Source: Solwaraspora sp. WMMD792 (GTDB lineage: Bacteria > Actinomycetota > Actinomycetes > Mycobacteriales > Micromonosporaceae). Taken from it: a DNA stretch of 64,000 bases. The stretch covers positions 1,426,001-1,490,000 of the forward strand of contig NZ_JARUBH010000009.1 of assembly GCF_029626105.1 (NCBI RefSeq), given 5' to 3'. The notes below the pieces were generated by a model, which saw nothing but the letters and a program-made list of their open reading frames with translations, searched no databases and had not been told where the DNA came from. How positions within the stretch are numbered: the first letter of the stretch is position 1; each line of letters starts with the position of its first letter. The translations under genes were made by a program, and so were the position numbers. Shown piece after piece: positions 51,254 to 61,393 of this stretch.

Positions 51254-51697
51254 TCAGTCGGCAGCGGTGACCGGACGCCAGCCCAGCGGGGTGGAGAGCA
51301 CCATCGTGCTGGACGGCTGACCGTACGGGGCGAGCCGGTCGATCACGTCCTCGAAGGCGTCCATCGATGCCGCCGCCACCTTCAACATCGAGCAGGCGTC
51401 CCCGGTGATCCGGTGGATCTCCAGGATCTCCGGCCAGGTCGGCACCTGCGGGTCCCGCAGGATGCAGTGCGACCCGTAGCAGGACATCCGGATCAGCGCG
51501 ATCACCGTCCAGCCGGCCCGGGTCAGGTCGACGTGCGCGTGGTAGCCGCTGACGACCCCGGACTCCTCCAGCCGGCGTACCCGCTCGGCGACGGCCGGCG
51601 GCGACAGATGCACCCGGCGGGACAGTTCGCTGAAGGAAAGTCGGGCATCGGCCTGCAACTCACGCAGCAGCGCCCAATCCATCTCGTCCACGGACAC
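51254..51697 (-). CDS. Lrp/AsnC-family transcriptional regulator
   Basis: 147 residues from a GTG with GAAGGG upstream. Helix-turn-helix at about 5-60 ([20 protein letters not shown], then [18 protein letters not shown]). A RAM effector domain follows ([31 protein letters not shown]). The gene is divergent from the tryptophan-degradation operon with 137 bases between starts. Lrp-type regulators often sense amino acids, so control of that operon by tryptophan or kynurenine is likely. Confidence 0.92.
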   Translation of the reverse strand: MSVDEMDWALLRELQADARLSFSELSRRVHLSPPAVAERVRRLEESGVVSGYHAHVDLTRAGWTVIALIRMSCYGSHCILRDPQVPTWPEILEIHRITGDACSMLKVAAASMDAFEDVIDRLAPYGQPSSTMVLSTPLGWRPVTAAD

Positions 51698-51727
51698 TTT
51701 CCCTTCGTTAACCGACCACCCAAATCT

Positions 51728-51797
51728 AGCCACGGACCTGCGGGTCGCGACCCCGTACCGCCGTTGATCCGGTATTCAGCCACGGACCGCAAGTCGG
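51728..51797. promoter_or_regulatory. Two matching repeats between lrp-type gene and kynurenine operon
   Basis: AGCCACGGACC occurs at 51728-51738 and 51778-51788. Each is followed by a GC-N2-GTCG-like arm that partly mirrors GGACC. The copies are 50 bases apart, about five helical turns, so both sit on the same DNA face. This fits binding sites for an Lrp oligomer. Confidence 0.5.
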
Positions 51798-51834
51798 CAA
51801 TCATGGGCGACACAGCAAAGGGAGGGCAGCCGAC

Positions 51835-52728
51835 GTGAACAGCACCGACGTGGCCAGCCCACCGGCCGTGCGGCCGGTGGACGCCGCCGAACGCGACGCC
51901 CGCGCCGCCGCGAACGCCGGCGAGCCGACCCTGGAGTTCGGCGACCGGGTGCCGTACGACGCCTACGTGCACGCCAGCACCCTGCACAGTTTGCAGCGCA
52001 CCCTGAGCGACGACCCCGGCGAGATGTCGTTCCTGATGGTCAGCCAGATCATGGAGCTGTACTTCGGGCTGACCCGCCACGAGCTGCGCCACGCCCAACG
52101 GCTGATCCGCGCCGACCGGGTGTGGGAGGCGCTCGCCCCGCTGCGCCGCGCAGCCCTGCATTTGGAAGGCCTCAACGCCTCCTGGCAGACGCTGCGTTGG
52201 ATGACCCCGGCCGACTTCAACCGGTTCCGCAACCTGCTGGGTGAGGGTTCCGGGTTCCAGTCGGCGATGTACCGGCAACTGGAGTTCATCCTCGGCGTCC
52301 GGACCCCGTCGCTGATCCGCCCGTTCCGCCGCCAACCCGAGGTGTACGCCGAGCTGGAGCAGGCCCTGCACGCGCCGAGTCTGTGGGACGACGTGATCGC
52401 CCTGCTGGCCCGCGCCGGCCACGACATCCCGGCCGACCTGCTGGGCCGCGACGTCGCCACCGAACACGAACCGCACCCGTCGGTCGAGGCCGCCTGGGTC
52501 GAGGTCTACCGGGTCAACGGCCCGGACAACCACCTGCGGCAGCTCGGCGAGGCGCTGACCGAGGTCGCCGAACAGTTCGGTGACTGGCGGTACAAGCATC
52601 TCAAGGCGGTGCAGCGCACCATGGGCGCCAAGGTCGGCAGCGGCGGCTCCGCCGGGCTGGCCTGGCTGCAGCGCAGCATGAACCGGGTGGTGTTCCCCGA
52701 GATCTGGTCCGCCCGGACCAGCATGTGA
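51835..52728 (+). CDS. Tryptophan 2,3-dioxygenase
   Basis: 297 residues from a GTG with GGGAGG upstream. It opens the indole ring of L-tryptophan with O2 to give N-formylkynurenine. Visible family segments are LHSLQRTLSDDPGEMSFLMV, QIMELYFGLTRHELRHAQ and the C-terminal WRYKHLKAVQRTMGAKVGSG, whose His should ligate the haem. First gene of the kynurenine operon. Confidence 0.93.
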   Translation: MNSTDVASPPAVRPVDAAERDARAAANAGEPTLEFGDRVPYDAYVHASTLHSLQRTLSDDPGEMSFLMVSQIMELYFGLTRHELRHAQRLIRADRVWEALAPLRRAALHLEGLNASWQTLRWMTPADFNRFRNLLGEGSGFQSAMYRQLEFILGVRTPSLIRPFRRQPEVYAELEQALHAPSLWDDVIALLARAGHDIPADLLGRDVATEHEPHPSVEAAWVEVYRVNGPDNHLRQLGEALTEVAEQFGDWRYKHLKAVQRTMGAKVGSGGSAGLAWLQRSMNRVVFPEIWSARTSM

Positions 52729-52739
52729 GAGGCTGCCGC

Positions 52740-54029
52740 ATGTTCACTGAGGACGACGCCCGTCGCCGCGACGCCGCCGACCCCGGGCACCGCGACCTGT
52801 TCCACATCCCGCCGGCCACCGGCGGCGACCACCCCGACGTCGCCTACTTCGCCGGCAACTCCCTCGGCCTGCAGCCGAAGGCCACCCGCGCCGAGCTGCT
52901 CGACGACCTCGACGACTGGGCCCGGCTCGGCGTCGAAGGCCACCTGGAAGCCGGCCGGCCGTGGCTGCCGTACCACGAACTGCTCACCGAGACCGTCGCG
53001 CGACTGGTCGGCGCCCTGCCCAGCGAGGCCGTGGTGATGAACTCGCTGACGGTCAACCTGCACCTGCTGATGGTGTCGTTCTACCGGCCGACCGGCGACC
53101 GCACCCGGATCGTCATCGAGGACTCGGCATTCCCGTCGGACAGCTACGCGGTGCGCAGCCAGGCCGTCTTCCACGGCCTCGACCCCGACCGTACGGTGGT
53201 CCGACTGCGGCCGCGCCCCGGCGAGGACACGCTGCGCACCGCCGACGTCGTCGACTACCTGCGCGCCGACGGTGACCGGGTGGCGCTGGTGCTGCTCGGC
53301 GGGGTCAACTACCTCACCGGCGAACTGCTCGACATCCCGACGATCACCGAGGCGGGCCGGGCCGCCGGCGCGATCGTCGGCTGGGACCTGGCGCACGCCG
53401 CGGGCAACGTGCCGCTGCGGCTGCACGACTGGGGTGTCGACTTCGCCGCCTGGTGCTCCTACAAGTACCTCAACTCGGGGCCGGGTGCCCTCGCCGGCGC
53501 GTACGTGCACGAACGCCACCACGGCGATCCGACGCTGGCCCGCTTCGAAGGCTGGTGGAGCACCGAGCCGGCCACCCGCTTCGAGATGACCCCGGTGTCA
53601 CGGCCACCGGCCAGCGCCGACGCCTGGCAGATCTCCAACCCGCCGATCTTCGCCATGGGCCCGGTCCGTACCTCGCTGCAGATCTTCGACAAGGTCGGCA
53701 TGGCGGCGCTGCGCGAGCGCAGCGAACGGCTCACCGGCTACCTGGAACAGCTGCTCGACGAGACCCTGGCGGGCCGGCCGGTCAGCGTCGTCACCCCCCG
53801 CGACCCGGCCCGGCGCGGCTGCCAGCTGTCGCTGCGGATCGGCGGCGGGGCGGGGGCGCACGCGCTGACCGCCCGGCTGCGCCACGAACACGGGGTGATC
53901 GCCGACGCCCGGGAACCGGACATCGTCCGGCTCGCCCCGGTGCCGCTGTACTCCACGTACCACGACTGCTGGCGGGCCGCCCGGGCGCTCGCCGCGACCC
54001 TCCCGACGCAAGGCGGCGACGATGTCTGA
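52740..54029 (+). CDS. kynU: Kynureninase
   Basis: 429 residues. This PLP enzyme cleaves (3-hydroxy)kynurenine to (3-hydroxy)anthranilate and alanine. Conserved segments: YFAGNSLGLQPKATRAEL, IEDSAFPSDSYAV, GWDLAHAAGNVPL and the PLP lysine in WCSYKYLNSGPG. The ATG at 52740 has GAGAGG upstream; a GTG at 52725 overlapping the dioxygenase stop is the alternative. The end overlaps the monooxygenase gene by 8 bases. Confidence 0.95.
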   Translation: MFTEDDARRRDAADPGHRDLFHIPPATGGDHPDVAYFAGNSLGLQPKATRAELLDDLDDWARLGVEGHLEAGRPWLPYHELLTETVARLVGALPSEAVVMNSLTVNLHLLMVSFYRPTGDRTRIVIEDSAFPSDSYAVRSQAVFHGLDPDRTVVRLRPRPGEDTLRTADVVDYLRADGDRVALVLLGGVNYLTGELLDIPTITEAGRAAGAIVGWDLAHAAGNVPLRLHDWGVDFAAWCSYKYLNSGPGALAGAYVHERHHGDPTLARFEGWWSTEPATRFEMTPVSRPPASADAWQISNPPIFAMGPVRTSLQIFDKVGMAALRERSERLTGYLEQLLDETLAGRPVSVVTPRDPARRGCQLSLRIGGGAGAHALTARLRHEHGVIADAREPDIVRLAPVPLYSTYHDCWRAARALAATLPTQGGDDV

Positions 54030-55365
54030 ACGTGCACCCGTCGCGGTGGTCGGCGCCGGCCTGGCCGGCAGCCTGCTCGCCTGCTTCCTGGCCCGCCGCG
54101 GCCTGCCGGTCACCCTCTACGAGCGCCGACCCGACCCGCGACGCGGCACCGCCGAACGCGGGCGGTCGATCAACCTGGCGCTGTCCGAACGCGGCCTGGA
54201 CGCGCTGCGCCGCATCGGCCTGGCCGACCAGGTGCTCGCCGACGCGCTGCCGATGCCCGGCCGGATGATCCACCCGGTCGACGGCGAGCTCGACTTCCAG
54301 CCCTACAGCGCCGACGGGCAGCGGGCGATCAACTCGATCAGCCGGGGCGCGCTCAACAACGCCCTGCTCGACGCGGCTGAGGCCGCGCCCGGCGTCACCG
54401 TCGTCTTCGACCACCGGCTCGTCGGCCTCGACCCGGCCACCGGCGAGGCGACCTTCGACACCCCGCAGGGCACGGTCCGCGCGCCGGCGCAGGTCGTGCT
54501 CGGCGCCGACGGCGCCGGTTCGGCGGTACGCGGCCAACTGCTCGCCCACGGCCTGGTCGACGAGAGTCTCGACTTCCTCGACTACGGCTACAAGGAGCTG
54601 ACCATCCCGGCGGTCGGCGGCGACTACGCCCTCGATCCGGGCGCGTTGCACATCTGGCCGCGCGGCACGTCGATGATGATCGCCCTGCCGAACCCGGACC
54701 GCTCCTTCACCTGCACCCTGTTCTGGCCGACCGGCGGCACGTCGAGTTTCGCCTCGTTGAGCAGCCCGGCCGCGATCGAGCGGCACTTCCGCGAGCACTA
54801 CCCGGACGTGCCGCCGCTGGCGCCGGACCTGGTCGACGAATACCAGCACAACCCGGTCGGTCTGCTCGGCACGGTGCGTTGCGACCCGTGGCAGGTCGGC
54901 GGCCGGGTGGCGCTGATCGGCGACGCCGCCCATGCGGTCGTGCCGTTCTACGGTCAGGGCGCCAACTGTGCCTTCGAGGACGTCGTCGAGCTGGACCGCT
55001 GCCTCGACGACACCGGCGGAGACTGGGCGGCGGCGCTGCCGCTGTACCAGTCCCGCCGCCAGGACAACGCCGAGGCGATCGCCCAGATGGCGCTGGCGAA
55101 CTTCGTCGAGATGCGCGACAAGGTCGCCTCCCCGACGTTCCAGACCTTCCGCAAGGTCGAACACGCCCTGGAACGGGCGTTGCCGGGGCGCTACGTGTCC
55201 CGCTACGAAATGGTCTCCTTCACCACCATCCCGTACGCCGAGGTCAGGCGTCGGGTCCGCCGCCAGCACCAGCTGCTGGCGGCGGCGGTGGCCGGGACGG
55301 CGGCGCTGTCAGTAGGGGCACTCGGCGCCGCCGTCCACCGGCTCGTCCGGAAGGGACGCTCATGA
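54022..55365 (+). CDS. kmo: Kynurenine 3-monooxygenase
   Basis: 447 residues. FAD hydroxylase that converts kynurenine to 3-hydroxykynurenine with NADPH and O2. The dinucleotide motif is VAVVGAGLAGSLLACFLARR, followed by GRSINLALSERGL. The second FAD motif is LIGDAAHAVVPFYGQGANC, and FEDVVELDRCL follows. A C-terminal hydrophobic segment (about residues 413-435) resembles the membrane anchor of eukaryotic enzymes. Its ATG overlaps kynU; its stop overlaps the next start (ATGA). Confidence 0.95.
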   Translation: MSERAPVAVVGAGLAGSLLACFLARRGLPVTLYERRPDPRRGTAERGRSINLALSERGLDALRRIGLADQVLADALPMPGRMIHPVDGELDFQPYSADGQRAINSISRGALNNALLDAAEAAPGVTVVFDHRLVGLDPATGEATFDTPQGTVRAPAQVVLGADGAGSAVRGQLLAHGLVDESLDFLDYGYKELTIPAVGGDYALDPGALHIWPRGTSMMIALPNPDRSFTCTLFWPTGGTSSFASLSSPAAIERHFREHYPDVPPLAPDLVDEYQHNPVGLLGTVRCDPWQVGGRVALIGDAAHAVVPFYGQGANCAFEDVVELDRCLDDTGGDWAAALPLYQSRRQDNAEAIAQMALANFVEMRDKVASPTFQTFRKVEHALERALPGRYVSRYEMVSFTTIPYAEVRRRVRRQHQLLAAAVAGTAALSVGALGAAVHRLVRKGRS

Positions 55366-56870
55366 CCCTGTGGCACCCCGACCTGTACGTCGGCCGGCCG
55401 GCCGCCGACGGTCCCGGCCTGCTGCGCAACTTCGTCCACGGCCGGTTCGTCGATACCGGGAAGCGGTTTGCGAAGGTGTCGCCGGTGACCGGGGAGACGG
55501 TGTTCGAGGTGGCGGAGGCCGATTCTGCGACGGTGGACGCGGCGGTGGCGGCGGCCCGTGCGGCGTTGCGTGGTCCGTGGGGTGGCTTGGGTGAGCGGGA
55601 CCGGGCGGCGGTGTTGCGGGCGGTCGCCGATGAGTTGGACCGCCGCTTCGATGATCTGGTGGCGGCCGAGGTCGCCGACACCGGTAAGCCGGTCGGTCAG
55701 GCCCGGACGTTGGACATTCCGCGTGGGGCGGCGAACTTCCGGGCGTTCGCGGAGATCGCCGCGACCGCGCCGACGGAGTCGTTCACCACGGTCACCCCGA
55801 CCGGTGGCCGGGCGCTGAACTACGCCGTCCGCAAACCCGTCGGCGTCGTCGCGGTCATCGTGCCGTGGAACCTGCCGCTGCTGCTGCTGACCTGGAAGGT
55901 CGCCCCGGCGCTGGCCTGCGGCAACGCGGTCGTCGTCAAGCCGAGTGAGGAAACCCCGGCGTCGGCGACGCTGCTGGCGGAGGTGATGGCGGCGGCCGGC
56001 GTACCCGACGGGGTGTTCAACCTGGTGCACGGCTTCGGGCCGGGCGCGGCGGGGGAGTGGCTGACCACCCATCCCGGCGTGGACGCGATCACGTTTACGG
56101 GTGAGTCGGCGACCGGGTCGGCGATCATGCGGGCCGCCGCCGACGGGGTGAAGGCGGTGTCGTTCGAGCTGGGCGGTAAGAACGCCGGTCTGGTGTTCGC
56201 CGATGCCGACCTGGACGCCGCCGTCGCTGGTTCGGTGCGGTCGTCGTTCACCAACGGCGGACAGGTGTGCCTGTGCACCGAGCGGCTGTACGTGCAGCGG
56301 CCGGTCTTCGACTCCTTCGTCGACCGGTTGGCGGCCGCCGCCCGCGACGCCCGGTACGGCTGGCCCGCCGACGAGACGATCTCGACGATGCCGCTGATCT
56401 CGCGGGCGCATCGGGACAAGGTGCTGGGCTTCTACGACCTGGCCCGCGCCGAAGGCGCGCAGGTCCTCGCCGGTGGCGGCGTGCCGACCTTCGGCGACGC
56501 CCGCGACGGCGGCGCGTACGTCGCACCGACCGTGTTGACCGGGCTCGACTCCTCGGCGCGGCTGCTGCGCGAGGAGGTGTTCGGCCCGGTCTGCCACATC
56601 GCCCCGTTCGACACCGAGGAGGAGGCGTTCGCGCTGGCCAACGACTCCGACTACGGCCTCGCGGCGACGGTGTGGACCCGCGACGTGGGGCGGGCGCACC
56701 GGGCCGGTGCCCGACTGGACGCCGGCATCGTCTGGGTCAACACCTGGTTCCTGCGGGACCTGCGCACCCCGTTCGGCGGGGTCAAGGCCTCCGGCGTCGG
56801 CCGGGAGGGCGGCGTGCACTCGCTGGACTTCTACTCCGAACTGACCAACGTCTGCGTGGACCTGACATGA
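55362..56870 (+). CDS. Aldehyde dehydrogenase, probable 2-aminomuconate 6-semialdehyde dehydrogenase
   Basis: 502 residues. ALDH landmarks: VPWNLPLLLLTWKVAPALAC, VVVKPSEETPASA, the general-base Glu in SFELGGKNAGLVF, and the catalytic Cys in NGGQVCLCTERLYV. The end FGGVKASGVGREGG is typical of hydroxymuconic/aminomuconic semialdehyde dehydrogenases. It oxidises 2-aminomuconate semialdehyde, made by the decarboxylase at 61394, to 2-aminomuconate. Synonymous codon choice switches in patches along this gene. Confidence 0.9.
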   Translation: MTLWHPDLYVGRPAADGPGLLRNFVHGRFVDTGKRFAKVSPVTGETVFEVAEADSATVDAAVAAARAALRGPWGGLGERDRAAVLRAVADELDRRFDDLVAAEVADTGKPVGQARTLDIPRGAANFRAFAEIAATAPTESFTTVTPTGGRALNYAVRKPVGVVAVIVPWNLPLLLLTWKVAPALACGNAVVVKPSEETPASATLLAEVMAAAGVPDGVFNLVHGFGPGAAGEWLTTHPGVDAITFTGESATGSAIMRAAADGVKAVSFELGGKNAGLVFADADLDAAVAGSVRSSFTNGGQVCLCTERLYVQRPVFDSFVDRLAAAARDARYGWPADETISTMPLISRAHRDKVLGFYDLARAEGAQVLAGGGVPTFGDARDGGAYVAPTVLTGLDSSARLLREEVFGPVCHIAPFDTEEEAFALANDSDYGLAATVWTRDVGRAHRAGARLDAGIVWVNTWFLRDLRTPFGGVKASGVGREGGVHSLDFYSELTNVCVDLT

Positions 56871-57697
56871 GCGTGACAGTGGACATCGAGGCGGCCGTCG
56901 CGGCGCTGGCTGGGGCGTACGACACGGGGGTGCCGTGTCCGCCGCTGCGGAACGGCCTGTTGCCGGTTGGTGACGTGGCCGCCGCGTACGCGGTGCAGCG
57001 GGAGTTGGTGGCCGGCTGGACAGGCGCGGGCCGCCGCCGGGTCGGCGCGAAGATCGGTTTGACGTCGCCGGCGGTGCAGGCCGCGTTCGGCGTCTACCAG
57101 CCCGACTTCGGGGTGCTGTTCGCCGACATGGCGGTGCCCGACGGCGACGAGGTGGATTTGGCCGGGCTGATCCAGCCCAGGGTGGAGGCCGAGGTGGCGT
57201 TCGTGTTCGGCGCCGATTTGCCGGACGGGCCGGCGACGGTGGTGGATGTGCTGCGGGCCACCGACTTCCTGCTGCCGGCGGTCGAGATCGTCGACTCCCG
57301 GATCACCGACTGGGACATCTCTATCGTGGACACGGTGGCGGACAACGCGTCGTCGGGGCTGTTCGTGCTCGGTGACCGGCCGGTGCCGCCCGCCTCGGTG
57401 GACCTGCGGGAGTGCGGCATGGTGCTGGAGTCGGCCGGTGTGCCGGTGTCGGTGGGTGCCGGTGCGGCCTGTCTCGGCAATCCGGTGCACGCCGTCGCCT
57501 GGCTGGCCACGACGCTCGCGGCGGCGGGGGATCCGCTGCGGGCCGGTGACGTGGTGCTCTCGGGGGCGCTGGGCCCGATGGTGCCGGTCACTCCGGGGGC
57601 GGCGTACGAGGCGCGGATCGCCGGGCTCGGTTCGGTGCGGACCAGGTTCAGCGCGAAACCGGCCGACCGGTCGGGTGAGTCAGGGGAGGGGTCGTGA
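56867..57697 (+). CDS. 2-Oxopent-4-enoate hydratase
   Basis: 276 residues of the MhpD/XylJ/decarboxylase fold. Conserved segments: [33 protein letters not shown] (metal-binding Glu pair) and [13 protein letters not shown]. It adds water to 2-oxopent-4-enoate to give 4-hydroxy-2-oxovalerate. It is paralogous to the gene at 59642; the pair divides hydratase and decarboxylase roles, as in meta-cleavage operons. Which is which is inferred from order: this one is next to the aldehyde dehydrogenase and aldolase genes. Confidence 0.82.
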   Translation: MSVTVDIEAAVAALAGAYDTGVPCPPLRNGLLPVGDVAAAYAVQRELVAGWTGAGRRRVGAKIGLTSPAVQAAFGVYQPDFGVLFADMAVPDGDEVDLAGLIQPRVEAEVAFVFGADLPDGPATVVDVLRATDFLLPAVEIVDSRITDWDISIVDTVADNASSGLFVLGDRPVPPASVDLRECGMVLESAGVPVSVGAGAACLGNPVHAVAWLATTLAAAGDPLRAGDVVLSGALGPMVPVTPGAAYEARIAGLGSVRTRFSAKPADRSGESGEGS

Positions 57698-58635
57698 CGG
57701 GTGTCGGGGTGGCGGTGATCGGGTCGGGCAACATCGGTACCGACCTGATGATCAAGGTGCTGCGGTTGTCGGAGTCGCTGCGGATGGTGGCGATGGTCGG
57801 TATCGACCCCGGGTCGGACGGGCTGGCCCGTGCCCGCCGGTTGGGTGTGGCGACCACGAGTGATGGGGTCGACGGCCTGGTCGGGATGCCTGAGTTCGCC
57901 GACGTCGGGTTGGTGTTCGACGCCACGTCGGCCGGTGCGCACCGGCGCAACAACGAGGTCCTGCAGGCTTACGGGCGGACGGTGGTCGATTTGACTCCGG
58001 CCGCGGTCGGCCCGTACGTGGTGCCGCCAGTGAATCTGGACGCGCATTTGGCCGAGCGCAACGTCAACATGGTGACCTGTGGTGGGCAGGCGACGGTGCC
58101 GGTCGTCGCCGCCGTCGCGGCGGTGGCGCCGGTGGCGTACGCGGAGATCGTGGCGTCGATCGCGTCCCGTTCGGCCGGCCCCGGGACGCGGGCGAACATT
58201 GACGAGTTCACCCAGACCACCGCCCGCGCCCTGGAGGTCGTCGGCGGCGCCGGCAAAGGCAAGGCGGTCATCGTGTTGAACCCGGCGGACCCGCCGCTGC
58301 TGATGCGCGACACCGTCTACTGCCTGATCCCGGCCGGCGTCGACACCGGCCGGGTGGCTGACTCGGTGGCGGCCATGGTGGCGTCGGTCGCCGGGTACGT
58401 GCCCGGCTACCGGCTCAAGCAGCGGGTTCAGTTCGATCCGGTCGACACGTACGTGCCGGCGCTGGGTGGCCATTTCACCGGTATCCAGGTGTCGGTGTTC
58501 CTGGAGGTCTCCGGTGCCGGGCACTACCTGCCCGCGTACGCCGGCAACCTGGACATCATGACGTCGGCCGCGCTGCGTACCGCCGAACGTCTGGTCGCCG
58601 TCCGGGCCGAGCAGCAGGAAGGGGCACGGTCATGA
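57694..58635 (+). CDS. Acetaldehyde dehydrogenase (acylating)
   Basis: 313 residues. NAD site [19 protein letters not shown], catalytic Cys in [16 protein letters not shown], and [15 protein letters not shown] are hallmarks of the MhpF/DmpF family. It turns acetaldehyde and CoA into acetyl-CoA and forms a channelling complex with the aldolase encoded next. Starts with GTG and overlaps both neighbours by 4 bases. Confidence 0.95.
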   Translation: MTGVGVAVIGSGNIGTDLMIKVLRLSESLRMVAMVGIDPGSDGLARARRLGVATTSDGVDGLVGMPEFADVGLVFDATSAGAHRRNNEVLQAYGRTVVDLTPAAVGPYVVPPVNLDAHLAERNVNMVTCGGQATVPVVAAVAAVAPVAYAEIVASIASRSAGPGTRANIDEFTQTTARALEVVGGAGKGKAVIVLNPADPPLLMRDTVYCLIPAGVDTGRVADSVAAMVASVAGYVPGYRLKQRVQFDPVDTYVPALGGHFTGIQVSVFLEVSGAGHYLPAYAGNLDIMTSAALRTAERLVAVRAEQQEGARS

Positions 58636-59645
58636 CCCGGCTGTACGTGCAGGACGTGACGTTGCGCGACGGCATGCACGCCATCAGGCACCGGTACACC
58701 GTCGAGGAGGTCCGGCAGGTCGCCGCCGCGTTGGACGCGGCCGGCGTGGACGCGATCGAGGTCGCTCACGGCGACGGCCTGGCCGGCTCGTCCGTCACCT
58801 ACGGCCACGGGGCGGCGTCGGACGCCGACTGGATCATCGCCGCCGCCGAGTCGATCAGCAATGCCCGACTGACCACGCTGCTGCTGCCGGGCATCGGCAC
58901 CATCGACGACCTGAAAGCGGCCCGGGACCTCGGGGTCACCAGCGTGCGGATCGCGACCCACTGCACCGAGGCCGACGTCGCCGCCCAGCACATCGGCTGG
59001 GCCCGCGACCAGGGTATGGACGTCGCCGGGTTCCTGATGATGGCGCACATGAACACCCCGGAAGGGCTCGCGGCCCAGGCCAAGCTGATGGAGTCGTACG
59101 GGGCGCACTGCGTCTACGTCACCGACTCCGGCGGCCGGCTGCTGATGACGGATGTCGCCGCCCGGGTCGACGCCTACCGGGCCGTGCTCGACCCGCAAAC
59201 GCAGATCGGTATCCACGCCCACCACAACCTGTCCCTCGGGGTGGCGAACAGCGTCGTCGCCGTGCAGCACGGCACCACCCGGGTCGACGCCTCCCTCGCC
59301 GGGATGGGCGCCGGGGCCGGCAACGCCCCCCTCGAGGTCTTCACCGCCGTCGCGGACCTGCACGGCTGGGAACACGGCTGCGACACGTTCGCGCTGATGG
59401 ACGCCGCCGAGGACCTGGTCCGCCCGTTGCAGGACCGGCCGGTGCGGGTCGACCGGGAAACCCTGTCGCTGGGCTACGCCGGCGTCTACTCCAGCTTCCT
59501 GCGCCACGCCGAACGCGCCGCCGACCGCTACAACCTGGACGTGCGGTCCATCCTGGTCGAACTCGGCCGCCGGCGGATGGTCGGCGGCCAGGAGGACATG
59601 ATCACCGACGTCGCCCTCGACCTCGTCAACGGAGAGCGCCCGTGA
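58632..59645 (+). CDS. 4-Hydroxy-2-oxovalerate aldolase
   Basis: 337 residues. TIM-barrel aldolase of the HMG-CoA-lyase type: [17 protein letters not shown] at the N-terminus holds the catalytic Arg and metal Asp, and [16 protein letters not shown] supplies the metal His pair. [11 protein letters not shown] and the C-terminal dimerisation domain are present. It splits 4-hydroxy-2-oxovalerate to pyruvate and acetaldehyde and hands the latter to the partner dehydrogenase. Confidence 0.95.
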   Translation: MTRLYVQDVTLRDGMHAIRHRYTVEEVRQVAAALDAAGVDAIEVAHGDGLAGSSVTYGHGAASDADWIIAAAESISNARLTTLLLPGIGTIDDLKAARDLGVTSVRIATHCTEADVAAQHIGWARDQGMDVAGFLMMAHMNTPEGLAAQAKLMESYGAHCVYVTDSGGRLLMTDVAARVDAYRAVLDPQTQIGIHAHHNLSLGVANSVVAVQHGTTRVDASLAGMGAGAGNAPLEVFTAVADLHGWEHGCDTFALMDAAEDLVRPLQDRPVRVDRETLSLGYAGVYSSFLRHAERAADRYNLDVRSILVELGRRRMVGGQEDMITDVALDLVNGERP

Positions 59646-60427
59646 CCGCCACCAGTATCGACACCGCAGACCTGGCCGCCCGACTCGACAACGCGGCCGT
59701 CACCGGCACCCCGATCGAGCAGCTCGCCGACGCCCACGGCATCGACGTCGACGCCGCGTACCGGGTGCAGCAGGCCCTGATCGCCCGCCGCACCGACCGG
59801 GGCGAACGCCTCGCCGGCGTCAAGATGGGGCTGACCAGCCAGGCCAAGATGGCGCAGGTCGGCGTCGATGAGCCGATCCTCGGCCAACTCACCGACACCA
59901 CGCAGGTGCCCGACGGCGGCAGCGTCGACATCTCCGGGCTGATCCACCCCCGGGTCGAACCGGAGATCGCCTTCCTCCTCGACAGGCCGCCGACACCCGG
60001 GATGCCGTTCACCGACGCGGTCCGCGCCGTCGCCCCCGCCCTGGAGGTCATCGACTCCCGCTACCGCGACTTCACCTTCTCGCTGCCCGACGTGATCGCC
60101 GACAACACCTCCGCCGCCCTGTACGTCGTCGGGCCGTGGCAGCCGGTCCCCGACGGCGTCGACAACCTCGGCGTACTCCTCGACATCGACGGACACACGG
60201 TGCAGACCGGGTCGACCGCCGCGATCCTCGGCGACCCCCGCCGGGCCCTCGCCGCCGGAGTCGCCCTCGCCGACCGGCACGGCCCCACCCTACAAGCCGG
60301 CTGGATCTTCCTCGCCGGCGCGGCCACCGCCGCCGTCCCCCTCCCACCCGGCGCCCACGTCCGGGCCACCGTCCACGGGCTCGGCGCCGCCGCCTTCACC
60401 ACCACCGCAGGAGGTGACCGGTCATGA
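59642..60427 (+). CDS. 4-Oxalocrotonate (2-oxo-3-hexenedioate) decarboxylase
   Basis: 261 residues of the same fold as 56867-57697: [36 protein letters not shown] and [17 protein letters not shown]. In meta-cleavage and 3-hydroxyanthranilate routes the second family member decarboxylates 4-oxalocrotonate to 2-oxopent-4-enoate. Its position beside the deaminase supports this role. The KMGLTS and PEIAFLL variants match decarboxylases better than hydratases, as judged by eye. Confidence 0.82.
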   Translation: MTATSIDTADLAARLDNAAVTGTPIEQLADAHGIDVDAAYRVQQALIARRTDRGERLAGVKMGLTSQAKMAQVGVDEPILGQLTDTTQVPDGGSVDISGLIHPRVEPEIAFLLDRPPTPGMPFTDAVRAVAPALEVIDSRYRDFTFSLPDVIADNTSAALYVVGPWQPVPDGVDNLGVLLDIDGHTVQTGSTAAILGDPRRALAAGVALADRHGPTLQAGWIFLAGAATAAVPLPPGAHVRATVHGLGAAAFTTTAGGDRS

Positions 60428-60855
60428 CCGCGCACCTGGTCACCGGCAAAGCCACCCCACGCGGCAAGTTTCCACACGTCAAAACAGCTGGCGGGTTCAT
60501 CTTCGTCTCCGGCACCTCCAGCCGCCGCCCCGACAACACCATCGCCGGCGCCACCGTCGACGAATACGGCACCACCACACTCGACATCCGGGAACAGACC
60601 CGCGCGGTGATCGCCAACATCGCCGACCTGCTCGCCGCCGCCGGCGCCGGCCTGACCGACCTGGTCTCGGTCACCACCTACCTGGTCAACATGAACGACT
60701 TCGGCGGCTACAACCAGGTCTGGGCGCAACACTTCGACCACACCGGACCCACCCGCACCACCGTCGCCGTGCACCAACTCCCGCACCCGCACCTGCTCAT
60801 CGAGATCCAGGCCGTCGCCGTGGCACCGGCCGACGCCCCCACCCGGAAGGAGTGA
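60424..60855 (+). CDS. RidA-family 2-aminomuconate deaminase
   Basis: 143 residues with the RidA/YjgF fold: [40 protein letters not shown] and the C-terminal [16 protein letters not shown]. In the 3-hydroxyanthranilate route a RidA-like enzyme hydrolyses 2-aminomuconate to 4-oxalocrotonate and ammonia. Context, between the dioxygenase and decarboxylase genes, supports this over a general imine-hydrolase role. Confidence 0.88.
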   Translation: MTAHLVTGKATPRGKFPHVKTAGGFIFVSGTSSRRPDNTIAGATVDEYGTTTLDIREQTRAVIANIADLLAAAGAGLTDLVSVTTYLVNMNDFGGYNQVWAQHFDHTGPTRTTVAVHQLPHPHLLIEIQAVAVAPADAPTRKE

Positions 60856-60860
60856 CACCC

Positions 60861-61385
60861 GTGAGCGACATTGCCGAACCGGTCAACTTCCCCAACTGGA
60901 TCAGCGAGAACGAGCACCTGCTCAAGCCGCCGGTGAACAACAAGCAGATGTTCCCCACTGGCAACGACTTCATCGTGCAGGTCGTCGGCGGCCCCAACCA
61001 GCGCACCGACTTCCACGTCGACCCGTACGAGGAGTTCTTCTACCAGGTCAAAGGGAACATGCACGTCAACCTGATGACCGACGACGGGCCGCAGACCGTG
61101 CACATCCGGGAAGGCCAGATGTGGGTGCTGCCCGGCTTCGTGCCGCACTCCCCGCAACGACCCGAAGCCGGCTCGATCGGGGTGGTCATCGAACGGGTCC
61201 GCGAGGAGGGCACCCTGGAGAAGTTCCAGTGGTACTGCCTGGACTGCGGCAACCTGCTGCACGAGGTGGAGCTGCAGGTCCGTGACATCGTCGCCGACCT
61301 GCCGCCGGTCTTCACCGCCTTCTACGCCGACGAGTCCGCGCGTACCTGCGACAAGTGCGGTGCCCTGCACCCGGGCAAGGGCTGA
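60861..61385 (+). CDS. 3-Hydroxyanthranilate 3,4-dioxygenase
   Basis: 174 residues from a GTG with AAGGAG upstream. The cupin iron site has His and Glu in DFHVDPYEEFFYQVKG and the second His in LPGFVPHSPQRP. A C-terminal rubredoxin-like second iron site has two Cys pairs, WYCLDCGN and TCDKCGAL, as in bacterial homologues. It cleaves 3-hydroxyanthranilate to 2-amino-3-carboxymuconate semialdehyde. Confidence 0.96.
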   Translation: MSDIAEPVNFPNWISENEHLLKPPVNNKQMFPTGNDFIVQVVGGPNQRTDFHVDPYEEFFYQVKGNMHVNLMTDDGPQTVHIREGQMWVLPGFVPHSPQRPEAGSIGVVIERVREEGTLEKFQWYCLDCGNLLHEVELQVRDIVADLPPVFTAFYADESARTCDKCGALHPGKG

Positions 61386-61393
61386 ACCTCGCC

